Below are positions 1 through 6,784 of a stretch of 18,262 nucleotides of DNA, in pieces. The first letter of the stretch is position 1; each line of letters begins with the position of its first letter. The stretch lies in NCBI GenBank assembly GCA_003527965.1, contig DPVY01000057.1:1-18262 (forward strand), in the 5' to 3' direction. The position numbers and the translations under genes were made by a program. This stretch comes from Fidelibacterota bacterium. GTDB lineage: Bacteria > Fidelibacterota > UBA2242. A model generated the notes under the pieces. That model had not been told where the DNA came from. It worked only from the letters and a program-made list of their open reading frames with translations, and ran no database searches.

Positions 1-998
1 TGAGTAATATCAGCATCGGAATAAATTGGAATCTGATGTTTGGGCTGCTGGGGATCATCATTAGGATCACTCGCCGATTTATCGGCATGAATTGTCACAA
101 CTCCCGGAATCTGAGCAGCTCCAAGAAATCCGGTTCCACTGGTACCAATGTTAGGTGCTCCGATATTGTCGCCCTCAAATTGTGAATGTAAACCGTGATA
201 CGCATAGGACGCCCTGTATCTGTCACCATAGTCCGGATGAAGAACTTCGTTAACAGTATTTTTTCCCCAGGTTGCGTCCTGAGGTGCATAATTTAAACCA
301 TAAGAGCCCATGTATTTGCAGACCGCCCAACGATATTGAAAAAAGAAAATCACATCTTCAAGATCCTGGTTTTTTACATTTCCGTCTATATCATATATTC
401 CCGTATTTTTAAACTCAAAATCGTAGATAAAATAATTGTTGTGATAGGATTGAGATATAGCATAAATCTTACGGGTCATGGTAATACCCATCGATGTATT
501 GACAACATTGTGCAACATTCTGTCTGTTGGTAAAGTTTCATCAACAACTACATCTATATCCCGATAAATAGTCTGTGATCCGGGAACGCCATTTACCAAT
601 ACTTCCGGATGAGCAAATTTTCCGTAGAGTGTAAAGTCCTGAGGAATAAATTCAGAGGTTTCATTGAGAATTCGAGGACCACAATGGACTACTTTATAGC
701 TGAATTCTTTTTCCGCTACAGGATCATTGTATTTTTTTGCACCAAACCAGAGTGATTTAGCGGCTTGCATATCCTGACTGGAATAGAGCGCCGGATATTG
801 AAATCCGTCCTGCTGATCACGAACCTCATGACGCCGACCCACTTCAATCTCACAGCCGCCGCTGGAAAACCAGTTATGCAGCTGACCAACCGCAATCCAC
901 TTGGTATCATCGGCTTGAAGTGGTAACGATAGCACAATCATAAGAATAGTCAATAGAATGATTGCCGGATATTTTTTCATGCTAAATGTTTTTCGCAT
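1..998 (-). CDS. Exported protein of unknown function, C-terminus beyond window
   Basis: The minus strand is open without a stop from an ATG at 998 to the left window edge, giving 332 codons, so the 3' part of the gene is missing. The ATG has GAGGA about seven bases upstream; a second in-frame ATG at 980 is a possible alternative. Residues 1 to about 28 form a signal peptide with a hydrophobic core (AIILLTILMIVLSLP) and a likely cleavage after LQA, so the product is exported. The mature part is rich in aromatic and charged residues, and I recognise no catalytic motif. It lies 17 bases after the stop of the TonB-dependent receptor and is almost certainly co-transcribed with it. That suggests a surface or periplasmic partner, but this is inference. 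It does not look like SusD: there is no lipobox and no SusD-like start. Proteins of this style occur behind such receptors in FCB-group genomes and may end in a sorting domain, which cannot be seen here. Confidence 0.8.
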   Translation of the reverse strand, partial: MRKTFSMKKYPAIILLTILMIVLSLPLQADDTKWIAVGQLHNWFSSGGCEIEVGRRHEVRDQQDGFQYPALYSSQDMQAAKSLWFGAKKYNDPVAEKEFSYKVVHCGPRILNETSEFIPQDFTLYGKFAHPEVLVNGVPGSQTIYRDIDVVVDETLPTDRMLHNVVNTSMGITMTRKIYAISQSYHNNYFIYDFEFKNTGIYDIDGNVKNQDLEDVIFFFQYRWAVCKYMGSYGLNYAPQDATWGKNTVNEVLHPDYGDRYRASYAYHGLHSQFEGDNIGAPNIGTSGTGFLGAAQIPGVVTIHADKSASDPNDDPQQPKHQIPIYSDADIT

Positions 999-1015
999 AA
1001 TATTTCCTCATTTTT

Positions 1016-4000
1016 TTATCTAAAATCAAACGAAATGGTCATCCCAAAGAATATGTCTCTTGGATTCAGAAAAGTGTAGTAGGTCTGATTGGGCATATCA
1101 ATATACGCTTTAGTATCAATTATCTCATCAATCGTTTTTTTATCTACCGGGGCCCATTGACCATCGACCAGTTTCATATATTGTTCAGTATTGTAGTTAT
1201 AATAAATTGCTCTTCCGCTAGGATTGCTCAAGGTCGTATGATTTGAAACTGCTTCGATTGGCTGGAATTCGACATCATCGTCTCGGTATACACCGGGTTT
1301 GTCATCACCGGGTACCCCCTGGTAACCTAGCCTATCATACTGATTTTGCGGCAGATGCAGTGAGTACATATAGTCATAATAATCGTAATTATTATAGAAA
1401 GCATTGTTGGACCAGTTTTTAAAATTAAGCACATTATTAATATCAGCGAATACCTTTATACTCAGACGATCGGATCTAAATGTCTTTGAAATCTTAAGAT
1501 CCAATCCTTTGGAACTGGTATATTGCAGGTTGTACCGAATATCTTTCATGTTGTTTGGATTCCAGGTCATCCAGGAACCGGCGGTCCAACGTGTAATAAC
1601 ATTCAGATGCCAGTCAGCAAAAAACTTCTGGTTCAGGATTTCCGGTCCAAAATCACGTGGTGTATGAAAATCAATATAGGATTTAAACCGCGGCACAGGT
1701 AATGGTTTCGTTTGATAAGGATTATAACTGTTGATTAGCCATTCTCTTTGTTCTGACGGATTTTCAAAGTAATCATGATAACCGAAATATCCATAAGAGT
1801 TTACCCGGTATTCATAATTCATCATACCGGTTACCCATTCGCCATACATTTTCGTCACTTCGATTTCGGCACCTCTAATATCCTCATAACTGTTGTTTGT
1901 CAATTGATAGTAGTTGACTTTCCCGTCACTGCTATGGTTTTGAGTCCAATCCTGCTGATTTTTCACATCTTTATAATATCCTGACATACGGATTAGATAC
2001 ATATTGGCGATTGACTGATCTAATCCCAATTCGTAGGACACTGTTCTGGCCAGTTCTAAAGCGGGATCACCAATATAATCCACCTGATCAATAGCCGAGC
2101 GCTGCATTCTATATAGGCGTTCGGCAAACGGCATTTGCCGGTAATGACCATAATTGAAATACAATTTTGAAGTAGCGCTGATCGGATGTGAAATCCCAAC
2201 CCGAGGACTAAGGTAAAATTGTGGTTTCACTTTTTTTGTTTTGTACACTTTTTCTAAGTCGTAATCATAACCGCCACCGAAGAAATCACTATTGTAAATC
2301 CCGACATCATACCATTTTCCGTTGGAATTGACATATTCTGACACTAAACCCAGCGTGGCAACGAGCCCTTCAAATTCAATTTTATCTTCTAAATAACCGG
2401 TGATGCGAAATGGTGATCTCTCAAAAGATGTCCAGGTGTTACCCTCAGGAAGAAATAAATTGACCATACCAAATTCCAGTTCGTAATGATCCCTGACAAA
2501 TTCCAAACCAGCCTTTATCTGATGCCGGAAATTAATCTGGTTAGTGTAGTCAAAACGGGCAGTCCAGGTAGTATATTTACTGCTGTCCCGCGCCGTGCTA
2601 ACGGCACCACCCAACGATAAACCACCTTCAACAGAAGCAAGGTTATAAGGCCAAAAACCGTCAGGAGCTTCATCAACAAAATAGCCCGGAAAAATTTCAT
2701 TCACTCTGGATGTATCACGCAAGGCCATAGGACCAGTCCGATATATATTCTCAGAGCGTTTTAACTGAATTTTATAAAAAGAACTGGCATTAACTATCTT
2801 ATTCAGAATAATAGACTCAGTATTATAGAAGCGCCTCGTGGGTGAGAAATAAATATCCCCGTATATACGCCAGGGAATCGTGAATCCAACTCGATCAACG
2901 ACGTTTGCCACATCATATTCAGAGTCGAAAATATCCGTTCCACCACTACGTGATAAAGACGTAGCGTCCTTTTCACCATACATTCCAATAAAAGTTAATT
3001 TTAGCGAAGGGGACATATCAGACGTCATCTTCAGCATAGTATTTTGATCATAAACACCTTCCGTAGCCAATTGCATCAAGTACATATCATGGGTACTGCG
3101 GTGAGACAGAAAGAATCGCAGATCACCAAACTGGCTGCTAATCAGCGGAACCGGACCGCCAAAGCCAAAATCAATGGTTTGATCCGGCAGGTCGATTTCA
3201 CCATTCTTACGGTACTGCCATTCAAAAAGTTGTTTGGCGCCTTGAGGAGTCAAATCATTGGATGGATCATCATCCTGAAGCGTTTGCTGAGAAATTGAAT
3301 TCCAGCCATCAAAGGGATAATATTGTTTCTGAGTATAAGAATCCCAGACTCCGTTGTCTATTCCTGTCCAACAGACATCTTCATCAAGAAATGGTCTTAA
3401 ATAAAATGAATTCGGATCGTAAGCTGATTTACCAAAATGTTTCTCTGCCGGAGGACTATATCTAACTGTAAATGAACCGCTGTAAGAGTCCTTGCTTCCC
3501 TCTCGGGTGACGATATTGACCACTCCTGACCGGACATTACTGTACTCGGCGCCAAAACCACCCGTTTGAACCGATACCTCCTGCATAGCGCTCATCGGCA
3601 ATGTACTCATCGGACTATTGGTTCGTTCATCTCTCATAACAATACCGTCAACCATAAACATTGTCTGATCGGCACCGGCACCGCGAATTTCGAGATCCGA
3701 GGTAATACCGGCTTTCAATCCCAACGCATCCGTCACATCTGACACCGGCAGTGTCTCGATTTCATCGGCAGTAATACTTAGCTGACTCCCGGCAACATCT
3801 TTACGAATTACCTTTTTCTGGGCAAATACTTCCACAGATTCACCTTCGAGTACCTCCGTCTTCATCTCAACATTTATTAAAGTTGTCAGGTCAATCTCTA
3901 CCCGCACGTCAAGGACCGTATAAGTCGAATAACCTATCATATATACATTGACCGTGTAAGTTCCCGGAGGAATGTTCAATATGGAGTAATAACCATCAAA

Positions 4001-4171
4001 ATCTGTTGCTGCTCCGATCGTGGAACCTTTCAGCACTACATTAACACCGGCGAGTGGCGTACCATCTCGCTCATCGGTGATTCGCCCGGCAATTTTCCCT
4101 GTAGTACCGGCAAAAAGACCACTGACGGCAATTACAACACAAACAATGGATAGATATAAATTTTTCCTCAT
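1016..4171 (-). CDS. TonB-dependent outer-membrane receptor with carboxypeptidase-regulatory-like domain
   Basis: This 1051-residue protein is an outer-membrane receptor expected to import a ligand using TonB energy. Residues 1-22 are a signal peptide. Residues about 26-105 form a carboxypeptidase-regulatory-like beta-sandwich (GKIAGRITDERDGTPLAGVN, then TDFDGYYSILNIPPGTY). The plug domain follows at about 125-225, with EIRGAGADQTMFMVDG at 161-176 and the GGFGAEYSNVRSGVVNIVTR segment at 204-223. The remainder is a long barrel rich in aromatic residues that ends in GMTISFDFR, consistent with a terminal beta strand. The start is supported by AGGAGA upstream of the ATG. No SusD-like lipoprotein is adjacent; the next gene downstream encodes a different exported protein 17 bases away. 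The ligand cannot be told from sequence, and nothing nearby points to iron or to a specific sugar. The receptor is probably transcribed from a promoter near 4336-4364 with a leader of about 160 bases. Confidence 0.93.
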   Translation of the reverse strand: MRKNLYLSIVCVVIAVSGLFAGTTGKIAGRITDERDGTPLAGVNVVLKGSTIGAATDFDGYYSILNIPPGTYTVNVYMIGYSTYTVLDVRVEIDLTTLINVEMKTEVLEGESVEVFAQKKVIRKDVAGSQLSITADEIETLPVSDVTDALGLKAGITSDLEIRGAGADQTMFMVDGIVMRDERTNSPMSTLPMSAMQEVSVQTGGFGAEYSNVRSGVVNIVTREGSKDSYSGSFTVRYSPPAEKHFGKSAYDPNSFYLRPFLDEDVCWTGIDNGVWDSYTQKQYYPFDGWNSISQQTLQDDDPSNDLTPQGAKQLFEWQYRKNGEIDLPDQTIDFGFGGPVPLISSQFGDLRFFLSHRSTHDMYLMQLATEGVYDQNTMLKMTSDMSPSLKLTFIGMYGEKDATSLSRSGGTDIFDSEYDVANVVDRVGFTIPWRIYGDIYFSPTRRFYNTESIILNKIVNASSFYKIQLKRSENIYRTGPMALRDTSRVNEIFPGYFVDEAPDGFWPYNLASVEGGLSLGGAVSTARDSSKYTTWTARFDYTNQINFRHQIKAGLEFVRDHYELEFGMVNLFLPEGNTWTSFERSPFRITGYLEDKIEFEGLVATLGLVSEYVNSNGKWYDVGIYNSDFFGGGYDYDLEKVYKTKKVKPQFYLSPRVGISHPISATSKLYFNYGHYRQMPFAERLYRMQRSAIDQVDYIGDPALELARTVSYELGLDQSIANMYLIRMSGYYKDVKNQQDWTQNHSSDGKVNYYQLTNNSYEDIRGAEIEVTKMYGEWVTGMMNYEYRVNSYGYFGYHDYFENPSEQREWLINSYNPYQTKPLPVPRFKSYIDFHTPRDFGPEILNQKFFADWHLNVITRWTAGSWMTWNPNNMKDIRYNLQYTSSKGLDLKISKTFRSDRLSIKVFADINNVLNFKNWSNNAFYNNYDYYDYMYSLHLPQNQYDRLGYQGVPGDDKPGVYRDDDVEFQPIEAVSNHTTLSNPSGRAIYYNYNTEQYMKLVDGQWAPVDKKTIDEIIDTKAYIDMPNQTYYTFLNPRDIFFGMTISFDFR

Positions 4172-4335
4172 ATTTAAACTTCTCCTTATATGGTTAAAAA
4201 CATATCCAGCGAGACCAGAATGATTCTGAATTTTGATGGAAAAAATCAGCGGTTTCTCCCTACAGCAAAGATTACATATGTTTCCGTATTATTTACCCCT
4301 TATCAACTAACTATAATCTTCATCCTACTCGACAG

Positions 4336-4364
4336 AATTTATTACCTTACAATTACCAAGTCAA
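4336..4364 (-). promoter_or_regulatory. Predicted sigma70-type promoter for the TonB-dependent receptor
   Basis: Read on the minus strand there is TTGACT (4364-4359), a 17-base spacer and TAAATT (4341-4336). This would start transcription near 4329 and leave a leader of about 160 bases before the receptor ATG. The -35 box and spacing are good and the -10 box is weaker. The leader contains a small CAGAAT/ATTCTG inverted repeat but no riboswitch that I recognise. Confidence 0.5.
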
Positions 4365-4438
4365 GTCATAATCCAAAAAAAGTTATTTAACCTAACTAAC
4401 AACTGTAATTTTATCAATATTTTTCAATTTTCAAGAGA

Positions 4439-4482
4439 TGATGGAATCGTCCCAAAGGGATCCCTTTGGGACGATTCCATCA
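4439..4482. repeat. Perfect 44-bp palindrome between divergent genes
   Basis: The 44 bases are exactly self-complementary around the centre between 4460 and 4461 (central GGGATCCC, with flanking arms TGATGGAATCGTCCCAAA and complement). There is no unpaired loop in the DNA sequence. It sits between the predicted receptor promoter (minus) and the lipoprotein gene (plus), so it lies upstream of both genes and is not placed as a terminator of either. It could extrude as a cruciform, bind a dimeric protein, or be a copy of a dispersed palindromic element. No second copy is seen in this window. The rest of the 425-base intergenic stretch (4172-4596) holds only the two predicted promoters. Confidence 0.9.
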
Positions 4483-4523
4483 AGAGGTTTAATCTGTTTT
4501 TGTGATTATTTTCCGATTTGTGT

Positions 4524-4552
4524 TTGGCTATTGAAATATCAATCAATAAATT
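4524..4552 (+). promoter_or_regulatory. Possible promoter for the lipoprotein gene
   Basis: TTGGCT (4524-4529) is followed by a 17-base spacer and TAAATT (4547-4552), about 45 bases ahead of the lipoprotein ATG. Spacing is ideal and the boxes are moderate. The same TAAATT -10 box appears in the divergent receptor promoter. The palindrome ends 41 bases upstream of the -35 box. Confidence 0.35.
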
Positions 4553-4596
4553 TACAATCCATTCAGTAATTGGAATTTGACGTTTTGGAGATTGAT

Positions 4597-6108
4597 ATGA
4601 AACTTGAATATTTTATCATTTTTATTATTTTAATTGGTCTTAGCGCCTGCGGAAACCGTTATGGATTTGATTTCAGCAGTGACTGGAACTGGAACTCGTT
4701 AAAAAAACAAAGTTCGGACGAAGAAGTAATAGCACAGATTAATAATCTGGAAAAAAATCTTTCTCTTAAAGAAGCCCGTTTTCTATTTATTCAGTTAAGT
4801 TCATTAAAAAATCCATCGAATATCACTCATCTGTCAAAAATCGAAAGTGATCAGAATAAATCCGGTGGCGGGTATTATGGATATATTCCCGATTATTTTA
4901 AAAATCCGAATAAAATACCGATTCCGGAGAATTTTAACAGTACTATTGCCTGTGCGGATTTTCTGGCAAATACGCGAACGCAAATTGACAGAATAATCGC
5001 ACGTTCAAATTTTCAGTACAACAAAACATTTACAAAGCAGGAAATTTCTGCAGTTAACAAAGCGGAAACCCATCCCGATATTCAAATTGACATAAATACC
5101 AAAGCGGTCATGGATGTACTAACACATTATACCGATCAAAATATGACAATGGAAACCGCAAAGAAAATCGCAAACCGCCCTTCCTTCCAGCAAATGCTGA
5201 AAAACCGCAAAGAAATCGGATATATTCCCGAACCGCTTCCCGATACGGATGATTTGGCAAAATTCATATATACCGCGGGCAGCAACGATCCAGTATCGAT
5301 GATATGGAAATGGTTAAATCCCTGGAACTGTTTTGGTTTTGCCGATCTGTATATGAATTCCACAAAATATCACGAAGTCGTTTCTGAGATTAATTCAGAC
5401 AAAGATTTCTTAATAAGTAGCATTAAATCACGTATAGGACGTTATTTACCGGAAGACTTTAAATATCAGGATCAGATCGATTTGGGAGTAAATTGGGGTG
5501 TTTTAAACTGGAGTACGGAGAAACAGATAGGAATAAACATCGTTCATCTAAAAAATGATTACTCTGCTTTTAAAAGGATCATTTCGAGACAATTATTCCG
5601 TAAAATTCAGATACACATAATTAAGGAAATGAACAACATTTCACCTGATGATGATATTCAAATTAATAAGATAATTGCGCGAAATTATATAAATATTTAT
5701 GATCAGTTATTCTATGAAGTTCTTTTTCAAATTTTTCTTGAGGGTACATCTGCTTATACTGCTGGAAAAGAGAAATCCTGGATTATCGCCGATGGATATA
5801 AATTTGGGCGAGATCTTTTAAATTCCATCCACTTCTCACTCTACAACGATGTCAATTTAAAAGCTGTTGAATATTGTGAATCTCAGGGATTTAGCCCTAA
5901 TGGACCTCTAGTCGCTATTGGATATCAAATGACAAAAGTATTAGTAAAACAATATGGACATCAAATCATATACGAAATTTTAAGCAACAATTTCCTAGAG
6001 TTCTATATTAAATATATTGAAATAGAAAAAGAATACGGCAGAGGAAAAATTAAGATTTTCGATCCTGATATCACAGAAAAAATCTACTATTTAAACTCGC
6101 TTAAATAA
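4597..6108 (+). CDS. Lipoprotein resembling DUF5700-type predicted zinc peptidases, metal motif lost
   Basis: The product has 503 residues. I start it at the ATG at 4597, preceded by GGAG with a six-base spacer. This puts a clean lipoprotein signal at residues 1-18 (hydrophobic FIIFIILIGLSAC, lipobox LSAC), whereas the upstream TTG at 4570 has no such support. The C-terminal half has the layout of predicted peptidases of the DUF5700/DUF2268 kind. There is a strand IGINIVHL, then a helix where HExxH should lie, then LEGTSAY (E382), and finally GPLVAIGYQMTKVLVKQYG from residue 436. At the metal site the sequence reads RQLFR (331-335): both histidines are Arg and the Glu is Gln. If the family assignment is right, the protein cannot bind zinc in the usual way. 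The family link rests on remembered pattern, not a search, and is moderate. The gene stands alone on the plus strand with a lower GC content than the housekeeping genes. Confidence 0.7.
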   Translation: MKLEYFIIFIILIGLSACGNRYGFDFSSDWNWNSLKKQSSDEEVIAQINNLEKNLSLKEARFLFIQLSSLKNPSNITHLSKIESDQNKSGGGYYGYIPDYFKNPNKIPIPENFNSTIACADFLANTRTQIDRIIARSNFQYNKTFTKQEISAVNKAETHPDIQIDINTKAVMDVLTHYTDQNMTMETAKKIANRPSFQQMLKNRKEIGYIPEPLPDTDDLAKFIYTAGSNDPVSMIWKWLNPWNCFGFADLYMNSTKYHEVVSEINSDKDFLISSIKSRIGRYLPEDFKYQDQIDLGVNWGVLNWSTEKQIGINIVHLKNDYSAFKRIISRQLFRKIQIHIIKEMNNISPDDDIQINKIIARNYINIYDQLFYEVLFQIFLEGTSAYTAGKEKSWIIADGYKFGRDLLNSIHFSLYNDVNLKAVEYCESQGFSPNGPLVAIGYQMTKVLVKQYGHQIIYEILSNNFLEFYIKYIEIEKEYGRGKIKIFDPDITEKIYYLNSLK

Positions 6109-6130
6109 AAAAAATCCTAAAAACTGCCTA

Positions 6131-6281
6131 TCACAATCGCTGCAAGCAGCGGGGTATTACGCCAATTTTTTGATGCTTTGCATCACCGAATTTTTTAAAG
6201 AACTGTATGGGGCTACCGCCCCATACCCCCGTTCGCCATTCATCCCAACCGTTGCAAGCAACGGAGTATTATGGCGGTTTT
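6131..6281. repeat. Cluster of REP-like hairpins
   Basis: Four short inverted repeats are packed into about 150 bases. GCTGC-AA-GCAGC (6139-6150) and CCGTTGC-AA-GCAACGG (6249-6264) are each followed by GG(G/A)GTATTA, so they are two diverged copies of one unit in the same orientation. Between them lie TGATGC-TTT-GCATCA (6171-6185), flanked on both sides by AATTTTTT, and a nine-bp stem GTATGGGGC/GCCCCATAC with loop TACC (6205-6226). CGCCAT (6234-6239) and ATGGCG (6271-6276) enclose the last copy as an outer stem. A hairpin next to a short conserved tag is the layout of REP sequences moved by REP-associated tyrosine transposases (RAYT). No transposase is present in the window, so mobility would have to be supplied elsewhere. 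Confidence 0.65.
6234..6281 (+). terminator. Possible terminator after the lipoprotein gene
   Basis: The outer stem CGCCAT/ATGGCG together with the inner CCGTTGC/GCAACGG hairpin is followed at once by GTTTTT on the plus strand. This could end the lipoprotein transcript about 170 bases after its stop codon. It is part of the REP-like cluster, so a terminator role may be incidental. Confidence 0.3.
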
Positions 6282-6456
6282 TAGATAAATGACCGGCCTA
6301 ACCGGCGCTTTTATTCATCTTTGAAAATTAATTCATTGACGGAACCGGCAGCAGAACTTCATGGTTGTTTTTGACCGGTATAGATTCTATTCTTCAAGTG
6401 ACATGCTATGCACGCTACAGAGGAGATAATGGGTTGTGATACTTCCTTCGATTAAT
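6282..6456. other. Intergenic stretch with nothing recognised
   Basis: No open frame, RNA gene, convincing promoter or strong repeat was seen here. The only pattern is a short ACCGGC direct repeat near 6291-6305, just after the REP-like cluster. Confidence 0.5.
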
Positions 6457-6758
6457 TCAACCGTCGGATTCATTTCCATTCTCTGTGGTTTTTAATGCAG
6501 AAAAACGGGGCTCGACGGTGAGATACTCAGGAATTCCATTTGCAGCGGCAGTGAACCGGTGAAACCCTAGAACATGTGTGCTTTTACTTCGAATAATTTG
6601 TGTATCGCTCTCTATCAAGAGGGTCCGACTAAAGTCGTGAGGGTAAGGTCTATGTTCTCCTTTGGAGAAACCTTCGCAAGGTTGACTCATTCGGCATCTC
6701 CGGCATGGATTACGGTTAATAAAAGTGCAATTCCGAACCAATATTTCTTCAATTTCAC
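6457..6758 (-). pseudogene. Remnant of a secreted-protein gene
   Basis: On the minus strand a GTG at 6758, preceded by CCAGAG, opens a textbook signal peptide (MKLKKYWFGIALLLTV followed by IHAGDAE) that is stopped by a TGA at 6689-6687. The same frame then continues with plausible coding sequence (VNLAKVSPKENIDLTLTTLV) to a second TGA at 6617-6615. Coding-like sequence then appears to move to another frame, which stays open to 6457 and includes GIPEYLTVEPRFSALKTTE. This reads as the decayed 5' part of an exported-protein gene with one nonsense mutation and at least one frameshift. It lies directly downstream of the GH38-fold gene. I do not recognise the parent family, and the lower half may be chance. 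Confidence 0.4.
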
Positions 6759-6784
6759 CTCTGGGTGTTAATGCCGGGCAATTA

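Noticed and set aside
6574..6771. A 65-codon plus-strand open frame with a plausible-looking C-terminal half
   Set aside because: It has no ribosome-binding site and is antisense to the signal-peptide remnant, which explains its coding-like composition better.
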